Shown here piece after piece: positions 1-12,165 of a stretch of DNA of 64,000 bases. Both the position numbers and the translations under genes were made by a program. Source of the DNA: Paragordius varius (Eukaryota > Nematomorpha). Location of the stretch: NCBI GenBank assembly GCA_964247055.1, contig OZ176059.1:2232001-2296000 (forward strand), given 5' to 3'. The notes below the pieces were generated by a model. It saw nothing but the letters and a program-made list of their open reading frames with translations, did not search any database and was not told the origin of the DNA. How positions within the stretch are numbered: the stretch's first letter is position 1; every line of letters starts with the position of its first letter.

Positions 1-2300
1 TAACAGGGTATTTAATTCACATGTATGTTGCCTTATGAGATGTTTCATTATATTAATTTCATATTTAACATTGTATTTTTTCCAAAGTTTTTAAAAATGT
101 AGCTAATAAAAACGAAAATCATACATGACTAATGACATATATATTGAATACTCTTAGCAATTTAAACTATAGATATCGCCTACAATAGTTCTCTTTACTG
201 TATATCGTTTTCGATTTCGAATTCCGGTATAAATATCATTTTAATGTTTTACATTGAAAAATCTCATCTCATGCCCTAAAAACAACTATTGTTATCCTAT
301 ATTGCTCAAATGCATTAAAACATACCTTTATATATATAGGGGTATATGTTTATAAAATATTTTGTTGCATGTTTAGTATATATATAGAAATAAATTAAGA
401 TAATAATATTTATGAAAAGCTTTTGACAAATTTATTTCCATTGTTTTATCGAAAACAGGAACCCATTTAAGTATTTCTTCCCTTTTTAAACCCTAATATA
501 ACCATAATACCAGCTAACGCACCTTTGATATCCCTTTAACTTTTTATAGCCATTTTGAAGGGTTAAATCATTTTTATAAATAATTAAAGAGCATTGTAAA
601 TGAGCCATTTTTGTATCATATATATATATATATATATTATATATAGATATTTTAAAGCACAAATCAATAATAATTTAATTCAAATTTTAGGGTTTGGAAT
701 TAGAATTAGGGCCAAAAACCCGCATAAAATTTTTGAAATTTTGGTGGTCATTTTACCAGGATCGGATATTTTTCGTTTGCAAAATTAAATGACTACACCC
801 GTTTCAATTTTAATGTAACATCATACAAAAAAATACTTACATGATTAATCAACTGCTTGTCGTTTAATTCATATTTAAATGGCTTAAAATTTTATTATAT
901 ATTATTATTAAAATATTGAAAATGTTATGTATGCAGTTTTTACTAAAGAACACATTATAAACAAACACCTTAACAAAATTCAAAGTTTAGTCGTATTAAA
1001 AAGTCCTTCAATTTTGAGTGTGTGTAGCCTAAAATCCATTTTTAAAAAAGAAGGTTGTAGAATTGAAGGTTATCGTTATGCAAAACTCTACAAAAAGGAC
1101 CACAAAATATAGAAATAAAATTATAACCAATATATATATATATATATATATATTGCCTAGAATTGGTATAATTATATATCGTTTTAATAATCGATATTTG
1201 TGGTTAATTCATTTTTAATTGCAACTATACAAAGATATGCTGTAATCTTTTTACAAAAATCATTATATTATAATAACACAAGTATTTAATTATACAAAAA
1301 ATAAACAGTTTATCTAAGTTAATTAAAAAAACAATTTAAAAAAAATATTATTAAATTAAATTGTGAATCGGCCAATATGAAGGTCCATTTCAATAATTAA
1401 AACGCTATAATATAATATTTTAATAATTATTTGATACTTTAATTTATTGTGATGTTAGATATTTTCACAGGTTATAACCATCGCATTATACTCCAATTTA
1501 CGTTATATACCTAAAAAATTGAAATAGGATTGAATTACAATCTTACATATTTTGTAAGCGAAAAACACAAAAAACCTACGTACGACAGCAAAGGTATGTA
1601 TTTACAGTTATGTTTTTCGATACGGTAAATACGAAAAATATTTGCTATCAATTACTGTAATTAATTGCAAAATTGCTATAAAACTTGCTAGATTCCATAT
1701 TTTTTAAGCTCAACATAAATTGGTAAAACACTTAAAAAATTGAAATATATATGGTTGTTTGTTGTGATTATAAAGCCAGGGAATAATGGCCGCAATGTTA
1801 GGGTTTACAAGATGTGATTATTACAAATTATACGATACTTAACAACGTTAACCTTATGTTTGTAAAATCGATTTCTAATTTTTTTGAAATATATATATAA
1901 TTACATTTGGATAGAGTATATTAACACCTAAATTGGACTTACATTTTATTTGGTAAATAATAACCTTTAAATCTGATAATACTATCTGGACAAATGGAAC
2001 GGAATTGTTTTTGAATTGTAACCTAAACAAACAAAACAGTTTCAATTCCATTTCAAAATTTACGAGAGTATAATAATGTAACAATTATAAATCTTGAAAT
2101 TTTTTATTATATTGAAATGTATTTTAAATATTTTTGCCTTATAATAAGTTATTTCATATAAAATCAATAACCAATATACCAGCGTTTTAAATTATGTAAT
2201 AATCTTATCCGAATATATTCGAAATAAAAATTTTATAATTATCAGGCTTAAGGTTCATTTACTTCAGACCATGTCAAACACTGAATCTAAATCTGGGGGG
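1..2300. other. AT-rich intergenic DNA, no gene seen
   Basis: I see no gene here. The short open frames (for example near 600-790 and 927-1112) are low-complexity Ile/Tyr/Lys/Asn strings typical of AT-rich noise, some reading through (TA)n tracts at about 620-650 and 1131-1154. No splice-consistent exon chain was found on either strand. Confidence 0.6.
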
Positions 2301-2389
2301 AGGGGGGGTTATTAAAAATATCCTGATATAGATACATTCTGTTAGGAAATTGTATTAATGGGCTTTGTTCGGCCCTTACTGAAAGTTTT

Positions 2390-3175
2390 ATACACTTTAA
2401 TGTTAAGTGCTTCATATCAGAAAATGGAAAAATGTGGGCAATATTTTTAGATAAATTTTTATAATATCGCTAAAATAATGTATAACCCACACATAAAAAG
2501 CAAAACATCGTTTTTATTTAATTTTGATTTTTAAATGTAGGTTGAGTCCCAAATTTCTACCCTTCTTAATGATCTAGTTCTCTTAAAATAAACGTAAAAA
2601 TGCCGAGAGCACAATAAAAATAACTTATATTAAATTTTGACATGGTTTTTCCGAAAAAAGGATATTTTGATCAAAAATTCTAAATATAACATTTTGTTGA
2701 AGTCTACTTCATACATTATATGATAAAAACAGTAAAATAAAGCTTTATAATATACAAACGCTTTTTCTTTATAATTCGAGGATAATGAAAAATTCTAGCA
2801 CATCAGAATTTAGTTTGAAGGTTCGTTTATTTCGGCAAATTCATGTATAATTAATTTTATTTAATATAAAACGAATGAATATTTTATTCACAATCTGAGG
2901 TTATAGAAATGTTAATTATCGAATTATATAAAAAAAGGTTTTTATAATACCTTAAAACTTTTATACCGTTTACATCATGCTTCAAAATGCTAAGGCCTTA
3001 AGCTAAAATTATTTAACAAAGTATAAATTTTTAAAAATTTTTTAATCAGCGTTTAAAATTGTATCGCGAAAACTTAGCATTTTTGTGTTTAACTTAAAAG
3101 AACTTGCCCATTTTAGAAGTGCGAAAAAATTTGGACTTCTGAAGTCCACATCTAAAAATTAAATTTTATGGAAAA
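2390..3175. mobile_element. Long-inverted-repeat MITE, copy 1
   Basis: The left arm includes text around 2401-2640 (a 'tatcagaaaatgg' stretch, then a stretch ending in 'aaaatgccgag'). An inverted counterpart lies at about 3000-3150, with 'cttagcatttttgtg' and a stretch about keeping 'cccattttagaagtgcg'. The same arrangement recurs at 38.58-39.07 kb and 43.45-44.29 kb. It has no coding capacity, so I read it as a non-autonomous DNA transposon with long sub-terminal inverted repeats. Ends are approximate and no target duplication was defined. Confidence 0.5.
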
Positions 3176-3199
3176 TTTTTTATATTTCTTGTCTGCATC

Positions 3200-6158
3200 T
3201 TCATTGTTTTTTTAGAGACTGGATTCGAATTCAATTCAATATTATATCCATTCTAATGCATGTAAATTTCCCCCGTGGCATATATGAATATTGTATCCTT
3301 TTTTGTTTTTTTTTTCGAAAATTTACAATTTAAACAATTATAATCATTGTTTAGGACAATGCTTCCCGTTATTTTCTATTTCTTTTGATCAAGAGAATGG
3401 GCATATTATTTTCATTATAATGTGGAAAATATTATTTGGACAAATGAACAGATCAGCATATATGAAACTAAAGCTTTATGATTAACGGTACAAATGTAAC
3501 GTAGGTGATTTCTTTATAAGTCAGTCAATACCTATAGAGTATTATGCATTTTTACATTTATTTAGCTTTGAACAAATATGATTTTTTTACATAAACATAT
3601 AAAATTATTTAAGAACCGCCAAACTTCAAAATTCATGATGTTAATTGTCTTCTATATTCAAACCTTTTTATACAAAATTACTACCAGAGATCTTTTCTAA
3701 TTTAGTACATATTCTAAATTTTTAATCCGTTCCTCAAAAAAGTATTAAATTAATGAAAAACGGCTATAAATACTTTATAAAAAGTGGAGATATTTGATAT
3801 TTTTTATATTAAAATTTTGGCTAAAAAAGTAGCCTGCAAGATAAGATGTTTCTTCATAAAGTTTTGAACTAAATCGAAAAGGTAAAGATTGAATGAAAGA
3901 GTGTTGATAATAAAGGTATTTACTAAAAATAGACTATGTGATAAAGGATAAAATCGTTCATGCATACTTCATTTGGAGTAATATTCTGTTAATTTTTTAT
4001 TTCAATAGTATTTACGTAAAATAAAGTTATTCTAATTATTTTACCAGTAGCCAAAATCGAAAGATCACATTTATGTCGCACATTTGACCCAATAAAGGTA
4101 ATGTATTTGATTAAGTCCATCTAGTAGAATTTAAATGGCTTTATCAACACGTGTAACATCACATTTTAAATACTTTACTCAATATTTTTGTGTTCGGTCA
4201 TTCATTTGTATGAATTTTATTGCATCGTTTTGGTATTATCTAATTTTTTTCAGTATTGATTCTTTTTAACACAAATATGTCATTGGGTTGCGAAATTTAA
4301 TATTCGATATCGCTTCCATAATTAATTTAACGTTCGAAAGATTTACTATATGTATGTGTTTTTATGGCAACTTTTAGATTTACATTTTTCAAGTGATTCC
4401 AAATTTGTATTGTTTGCTTTTAACCTGTGAACGTGAAACTATTACACGGTTTTCGTTTAATTTTATAATATTAAAGATTATAAAGGCTTGCAATAGCCCC
4501 TTTTTCAATAAATTAGCCAACTAACTGGTAACTAGAAGGCATTAAAGGGTTAAAATATTTAATGACAAATATGGTTCGATTTGAACTATAAAACAGTCTA
4601 ATATAATTAATAATCTAACATAACTAAACATTTCTTATTTTTTGAATGGCCCTAAAAAACATACCAAAATTAGATTGCAAATATGGCAAACCGAAATTGC
4701 AATTACGCAGTTAATTTAATATTTTTCTAAATTATAATATATTTATATTAACTCGTTTATCGCGTTTAATTACCAATTATATATATATAAGTAGTTTACT
4801 ACGATTCGCTTAATATATAAGAAACTATAATAAACTTAATCGTCTACTATAATTTTTATTCAACACAATGTATACAAAAAATAGAATTTTAGTTAGGTGT
4901 ATAACAAAAACATCAATTAAGATTTTTATTGTAATTTAATATAATGTTAATTTAATTATTGGCTATATTAAAGCTGCCAATGGTCTTATGATAAGTACTT
5001 TTACATTGTGCACACGTCGTATAGAAAACTACATACATGGTTAATATTAATTATGTCGGGTGTTTTTAAATACGACGATTGGAAAAACGAAAAAACTATA
5101 TATAATTTATCTATTTAGCATATAAAAATTAATCATTCCCTATTATAATCTTTACAGTAGCTAACTTATTTTTTTCGAAATATTACATATTAATTATTCT
5201 ATAAAAATAAATAAAAAATTAATTTCCTGAATCCCTAATTTACAAAATCCAAGTAATGAAAGAAACGGGCCTTAATAAAATATTATTGAAAATTATTGCA
5301 CGTAATTTAATAAATCTGTATATCACTTATTGTCATACCTAAATTTTGGAAAACATACAAAATCTAACCCATATATGTACCTAATTATTTCATCTTATAA
5401 AAATATAAAAATAATGAGGTTTAATGGAGTATTTGCAATAAAAGGATTTTACAAAAAGAAAAAGAAAAATAATTCCAAAAAATGTGTAAATTATTTTTGG
5501 AATGTAGCAATACAGCACAATTAATTTTAATTGGATAAAATAAAAAATGCCTAAATCAATATATATACCTCTCATCTCATTGTATTGTTATCATATTGTG
5601 ATATTTATAATATTTGATAAAATTAAAAAAGAATATATAATTTTATTTTATTTTTTATTTTATTATATGATATTTTTGATGCATTGATATAATTGATAAT
5701 TACTTTCTCATCCATCATACTTATTGTTTGAGCCAGTTTTAGTTTTAATTACAGCTTAGGTAGTACCAAAAATTTTGATAAACCCAAAAATATCATATTT
5801 AGTTATAAGAATAAAATAATGTGAAATTTTTAAACACCTCAAAACATCTACTATTAGGATCCACAATTCTTTTCATATCTTATATAATTTAATTTTCGTT
5901 TTTATCATCCAAAGTTTCTAACCTTATGCGTATAATATCTATTTTTATATATACATCATCCCTTTTAAGCCATCATAATATTAGACCACAGAAGCAATTT
6001 TTACCCACTTATATAATAAGATAATTTATCTTTTTAACAAATATTTGGAGATAAATTTAACTTTTCAATAACACTATCTATTAAAACTCTACAACATCAT
6101 ATCTTTAAAAAAAGTTTTTTACGCAAATAAAGAAAGGAAAAGAAAATAAATATATATC
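3200..6158. other. AT-rich intergenic DNA upstream of the GPCR gene
   Basis: No gene is supported. Open frames at about 3291-3485 and 5330-5575 are low-complexity, lack splice partners and match no family I recognise. The last 200 bases before 6159 would be the 5' flank of the GPCR gene, but I can identify no promoter element with confidence. Confidence 0.5.
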
Positions 6159-8641
6159 ATGATTCCCAAAATACGGAATGAATTAGAATTTGTGTGTTAC
6201 CTCATTCTCACACCCATTGCATCTAGTATTGGGATAATATCAAACATATATATTGTATCATATTCATCATACCTGGAACGGCTGTACCCAACCGGCATGG
6301 GTTTCATCCGTTTTTTGAATATAGCCGATTTAGCCGTGGCCCTATGTTCTTTCCTATGGCCGTTTACTTATAATTTAGGTAAATATAATTATGATTTCAA
6401 TGATTTTTGATCCACAATATACGGATAATAATATAAAATTTATTTAATTAAATTGTGTTAAATTTGTAATTCACAGAATAAAAATACGAATCTAATATAT
6501 TTTTTAAATTTTTCCCCCTGAAGATGATGATATAAAATTATATCGAAAGTATATTAGAAAAATATTGGCATTATTCGACGGGATTATAATTTTAACAAAT
6601 ATAACAAAATAAATTTTATATTATTTTTATGATATTATTATTGGATAAATTAGTGATATTTATAAAAAATGTTTATCATTGGCAAGTCATAATAATTCAT
6701 TCTGTTCTGATTAATATATCACATATATGAGCCTCTTACTTTTAACGGTAAAATTTCAGTTAAAACCTTATCCAAATAAGAAAGCCTCAAAATCAGCACA
6801 AGAATTAATTTTTTAGGATAATTCATCCTTAAAACTTTTATAAAGGATATTACAGATATATTTTACGCTATACTATATAATATTCTTTTTTTCTCAGGTA
6901 AACTTCATAGGTACCCGTACAGTTACAATAAGCATTGGGTAAATTATATGGCTTATTCACACCCCATTATCCGGAGTACATGGTCTAAAACTATATCATT
7001 TCTCCTCCTATTGTTTTGTTTGGAACGATATACGGTTGTTATACGGAGAAATAGATTTACCCTGTTTCGTAACATTGAATTTGTTAAGTTTATGTCACTT
7101 ATGGCACTTTCATGTGGTTTAATCCTATCGATTCCACGTGTAACTTGGTACCGAGTTATGTATTTTACCATATACCCGTCCGATCAAACAACAAATGAGA
7201 ATTATGTCTTGTATCATAATGGCCAACTTACGAGCATCGAAAATAGTTGGGCCATGATAAAACATTTACCCTTATCACTATCTTCTGGAAATTTAAGTTA
7301 TGGTATTTTAACGCCCCTCAAAAATGTAAGCAAGTCAAAATTGAAGGAAAATCATCATTCACAAAATAAATTTGATGTACCAGATTCGGTCGAAATGTAT
7401 TTGGATGAAACATCCACGCTTAAAAAACGGGCTATCTCCCTTTCATCATTATCATTAAGTAATTACCATAAAAATCATAAAAAATTACGGAGCTTACGAA
7501 GGCGATTGGCTTTTTATCATAATCAGACAATAACGTCTCCAATCGGTAATCATATATATAATATTTAATTTTAGTATTAATTTAATGTTTTATGTTAAAG
7601 GAGAATTAAAAATATATATTTTTTTCTATCGAACATACAGTCAAAACGAAGCAACCAATCATGAAATCTACCGGGATTCGATATTACTTTCGGCGTTCTA
7701 ATCAATACAATCATTTCAAGAAGAAATCGTATATTGTAACAAACCTTATATCCATATTCAGTTACTTGTTAACTACTGTCCTGACTCTAATCAATTTATG
7801 TTACCTATGGCGTCGTAATAGAGCCATCAAAAATTCCAAATACTTTTCCAAAAAACTGTTAAACAACACAGCAGCTAAAAAAAGCGGTTCAGCTAAAAGC
7901 CCAAATCGCGGACAAGCCGGTCGACCCGGTGAAAATGAAGGCGAAAACTCTTCAGCAAATTCATTCGATGTCTTGAAAACTATGGGGATCCTGGATATAA
8001 ACACTCAGCAAAGAAACATTATGGCAACTAATAGAAGCACAAATGGTTCTGCATTAAGCCGAAGTGGTAGGATGAAACTTAAGTTACGGCGTACGTTGAC
8101 TTGTGTAAGGCTTAGACGTAGATTTTATCGCTGGTGGGATAAATCACGAGCCGTCTTTATCCGGACCGTGTTTTGTTTGGGTTCGGCGGCCAGTGGGCCC
8201 GAAATAACGGGTTGGGCCGGTCATCAACCACCAACCCAATCCTCCGTTAACAAACGCCAAACAGCTGATGCTGATATGGAAGATGATGAGGAAAATACTA
8301 ACGGTTCATATAAAAGCCGGTCCCAAAGCTCGTATGCCCTAATCACAGCACCCGAGAATGAGGTAACGTTAACGCGTCTCCAGGTCCGAACTACGATATT
8401 CAAGATTTTATGCATTGTCCCGGGTATAATAATGACAATCATATTCCCATTCTTTAATAGTAACCGAAAAACTGTTAGCCCAGACCAAACACGGCAATAT
8501 TTTGTGGCATTACCTATTACCAATTTTTTGGAGTATCTTAATGTAGCTATTACACCCTGGATAATAGTATTAACGCTACCGGAGATGAGAAGCAAATTAA
8601 AGAAATTGATAAAGTGTGGTCGAGGATATGATAATTTTTGA
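6159..8641 (+). CDS. Rhodopsin-class (class A) G-protein-coupled receptor
   Basis: Three exons: 6159-6378, 6898-7545 and 7641-8641. All introns are GT..AG and the phases join, giving 622 residues. TM1 is about residues 11-33, with a GxxSN-type motif (IGIISN). TM2 is about 46-70 (LNIADLAVAL, including the conserved Asp). TM3 is about 98-118 and ends in ERY (116-118), the class A DRY-type motif. TM4 is about 136-153, TM5 320-346, TM6 541-562 and TM7 576-602. TM7 lacks a clean NPxxY: N590 is followed by P595 and Trp. The loop between TM4 and TM5 (about 165 residues) and the third cytoplasmic loop (about 190 residues, basic, Ser-rich) are both unusually long. The style resembles invertebrate peptide or orphan receptors. 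The ligand is unknown, and the start codon is the first ATG in frame ahead of TM1. An upstream non-coding or short coding exon cannot be excluded. Confidence 0.85.
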
Positions 8642-9438
8642 CAAGCCATCTTTATGTTTTACATTCCATTCTATTATGGGTTATGTTTGAAATGATAGAT
8701 TGTGATTAAACAACTGTTATTTAATTATATAAATTTTTAGTGTAAATATGTAATGTGTTAAACAGATATGTCTATATTGTTTTATAAATTTTACTCACAA
8801 TCGAGCGAGCGGCATGTGTTGAATAAATACTATTTTTATGCTCCTTTACAAACAGGTGAACAATTAAAAAGATGTCATCTGAAAATAAATTATGCAAAAA
8901 CACTTTAATATTTGCCAAAAACTTATTGTGGGATATCCCACCAAGTAATTATCAAAGAATTTCAGCTTGTAGTTATAAAAACTGCGGCGCAACGATTTTG
9001 TAAAAACAGTAAATAATCAAATGGTGTATATTTTAAATTTTTTTAATTAAAGTGCATATCTTTGAGTCCCGCCAAAACTTTAATTAAATTAGATATCCTC
9101 CTTCCAATCAAGTGTTGTGGTTATATCACTTTGAGAGTGCGTAAACATATACTGATCCATATTTTATTGATTTTACCCATTTACTTACAATTTGTTTGTG
9201 ATTTGTGATGGATTGCTTGGATATCCGTATAATTACAATTAAAGTCAAGTATGCATCACTAAATGTCATCACAATCCTCAGATTAACACTTAATATTTGA
9301 CTTGTGGTCGGAAGGCGGGTAAAATCAACTTATATTGGTAAACAGCGAATAATATTTTCAACACAACCAAATTGGCAGAATGGTTAAACAAGACCGAAAG
9401 GAACCAAGCCAACGATCCCAAAAAATATTTCGTTCGGT
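8642..9438. other. Spacer between GPCR and duplicated block
   Basis: AT-rich spacer. No coding exon, RNA gene or clear repeat was recognised. It lies just left of the left copy of the segmental duplication. Confidence 0.5.
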
Positions 9439-9700
9439 ATAGAACTCAAAAATCCCACACACATATTGATATTTCCTGCTAATAACGAACAGATCCAATA
9501 ATGCGCAACGGTTCTATTTACAACGTGGTTTAGGATTTTATGTCATTAGTTTCATGGTGTTTAGTTCGTATTATACCGATTTTCGGCGCGCCAAATCTTA
9601 TCTTATGTCCGATAATATTAAAATTTCATCTTTGAAGCAATTTTTGGAAAAAGGTAAAGAGTGGGCTTTTAAGCCTATATTTTAAGTAAATTAACTCCTA

Positions 9701-9869
9701 TATTCATTTATAGTTGAGAGTTCGAACCCGAAACTACCCAATTTTTCCATCATCACTGTCGTCCTGGGCAGGCGAGTGTTAAAGCCTTCACGCGTACATT
9801 TGAGTCCTCATCCTTTAATAAAAAAGGAAAAAAGAGATTCAAAACTCTAAATTTTTCTATTCATTTATA
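9701..9869. mobile_element. SINE-like retroposon with 12-bp direct repeats
   Basis: Inserted in the left duplication copy and absent at the equivalent place in the right copy (near 19545). The insert (9713-9857) is flanked by identical 12-bp direct repeats 'tattcatttata' at 9701-9712 and 9858-9869. It is richer in GC than its surroundings, contains a box-B-like 'agttcgaacccg' near 9718, and ends in a purine/A-rich stretch (about 9823-9838 onward). Target duplication, a pol-III-like element and an A-rich tail suggest a tRNA-derived SINE. The family is not recognised. Confidence 0.6.
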
Positions 9870-11264
9870 ATCAAACATGTGTCATTTGGGTTTGATTAAA
9901 TGAATAAAAACCGGATTGAGAGAATGGTCAGCATATTCTGTTATTAATTGTGTTCGCCTATCATTTTTATAATCAAATTATCATTAATATATCAATCCAA
10001 TAACTTCATTTGGCCATATATTTCCTTACGTAGAGATTTTTAGTAATTTTTGGGTACCAAATTCAATTAAAACAAACAGCTGTTAAATAATCAATATTTA
10101 ACAAATATATGCATCCAAATTATTATTGTTTGCACATAATATTATGTCACATGTTTTATCGATAACCATACAGATCCGGATATCATTGTCGGCAAAAAGT
10201 TTAAGGATTTTAAACAATCATATATTATCATAAATATTCCAGTTTAATAGTTCATAGAATGCATATTTTATTTGGGACGCTGTGGTAAAATCCTTTCTGT
10301 GTTAAGTCAGAGCAATAAAAGGTATACCAATTTGTTTATGAATGCCATAATTTTTATTTTTTTATTAAATATATTCATATTTGTATTGACTACATCAATA
10401 AATTTTATGATTGAGAATGAACGAAAAAAAAACAAATTTATTTGACCCATATACCGAAACTAAACTTTTGATATTTTAACTTTAAAATTTTATAAATTAA
10501 TAAAAACTGTGAAACAAACGATTGTGCTATGTTGATAAATAATTTAAACTAGTTTAAATTCATAATATTTGAACTGACAACATCACCCCGGGAAGTATAT
10601 TAATTGCAATATGGATAATCAGTTTCATGCAAAAATATTGTATTAATCTTTTATATAGGATACAAATAATATTAATTAGTCAACCTAGGCTTTGCTGTTA
10701 ATCAAAGCACATCGAACTGCACCATTAAAATCAATAACTTCGGTTTCATTTCCTATTTATATTTTAAGTAGTTTTTCACAGATAGCGTAAAAAAATAATG
10801 ATATGGAGACTGTGGAAAAAGGTCGGAAACAATTTATATTCTATATTATTCGCCAAAATTTTAATTGAAAGATTACTTACTGCACTATGTTAACGAAAAA
10901 TTTATATATGTTAGGTTTCATTGTATTTGTTTCAATAATAGGAAAAATTAAAAAATTATTTTATATAATATTATTTGATTGCATAAGCATTGAGTTATTG
11001 TAAATACTGTATATAATGTTATGTATTAAAATTTGGAAAAATAAGATCTCCATATATTTACGATAATCAACCTGTTTTTAAATTTTCGAAGTTCCTCCGT
11101 ATTTCTAGTTAAAATCAATTTTTTTAATTTTTTATTTTTTTAGAAAACACAATACATCATCGATAGTTAGATTGATTTAAAACTAAAAGTTATTTCATCT
11201 TTTATTTATATAATTTTAAAGTTAATCAATTAAGTGTTGCAATATATTTTTTACCTTAAAATAA

Positions 11265-11895
11265 ATGGATATTGAATACGATATGAACGGCGATGTTTTG
11301 CCTGACATACCTAACTATTTTTTCAACTTAAAAAACAAGTTTGATCACGGAAGTATTCTAAATTTGTGGATAACTTTTGTAATTATCACTAATTATCTAG
11401 TGAAGTACCCGGTGAAGAATTATGAGATATTCCATCGCCCCTATTCAGTGATATAAGCAGTTGTTATAATAATGGAACAACAGATCTTTATGTTAATGAC
11501 TTGCATATAGATAGCGAAAATAATAATATTCATGAAACAGACTACAATTATCATAATTATACCGATGACAAATGTGATGATATCCCTTTTGATGTTTACA
11601 ATTCAGTTTCCGATTTCTTTAACAATCAAAAAGGTTATTGAATTTGCCTACGTGCCATAATTCTAAAACCATTTCAAATATCTCGAACAAAGCGTTAATA
11701 TTAGCAGACGATAAATGAGATATTCACGTGCCACGAATCGTCTGCCATCGCTTATTCCCAATATTTTGATTATGTGTATGACTTGAAACAACAATCTAAT
11801 ACCCTAAATTCTGTGCTTTATAATCAAAATTGGCTTGAAGATGTAGAAAATAAAGAAGGCATGAAAAATCGAAAAAAACATTCAATGGTATAATT
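11265..11895 (+). pseudogene. Decayed copy of ATF6-like gene exon 1
   Basis: The first codons match the intact exon at 21275 (MD(IF)EYDMNGDVLPDIPNY...). After about 35 codons a small deletion (near 11362, where the intact copy reads 'aatcctgtggtt') shifts the frame and a stop follows at 11454. The later part still aligns at nucleotide level through to the donor region near 11890 but carries further indels and stops. Downstream exons are not duplicated: after 12150 unrelated transposon DNA begins. The duplicate is therefore an exon-plus-upstream fragment with no visible way to make a bZIP protein. Confidence 0.85.
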
Positions 11896-12165
11896 AAAAT
11901 TTTTTATTTAATTTCAATATTTAAAATTTTAATTTTTTTAATTTTAAAATTTTATCTAGATTGTATTAAATTATGAATTATTTTAAGAGCCATGTAAAAC
12001 CAGGGTTACCATCCCAAAACTTTTTAAAAACCCAAGGGTGTGAGTTAAAAAAATGGAGCCGTAGTTTTCTTTAAAGGTTTTGGTTTGTATTTGTTTTAAT
12101 GTAAATTTTTGCTATAAGTTTAATCAAATAAATAAAAATTATGGAACAATTCATGGATCCACAAC

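Larger units (their letters stand above)
9439..12150. repeat. Segmental duplication, left (decayed) copy
   Basis: This block is collinear in direct orientation with 19283-22157. Matching landmarks include 'atgcgcaacggttctatt' (near 9501) against 'atgcgcaacagttctatt' (near 19341), 'catttggccatata' in both, 'ccccgggaagtata' (10585 and 20268), and the whole first exon of the ATF6-like gene. Similarity persists through non-coding DNA, so this is a DNA-level duplication rather than a retrocopy. The two copies are separated by the serpin gene and transposon debris. This copy carries a 145-bp insertion (9713-9857) that the right copy lacks, and lacks a 212-bp MITE that the right copy has. Confidence 0.9.

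Noticed and set aside
6953..7171. Minus-strand open frame opposite GPCR exon 2
   Set aside because: Shadow of TM3-TM4 coding sequence, with no domain.
8224..8649. 141-codon minus-strand open frame
   Set aside because: It is the antisense shadow of the third GPCR exon, whose plus-strand frame has TM6/TM7 and splice-phase support.
9713..9740. Possible tRNA T-arm (agttcgaacccg)
   Set aside because: The stem around the loop does not pair and no acceptor or anticodon arm fits. It is better explained as a box-B-like part of a SINE.
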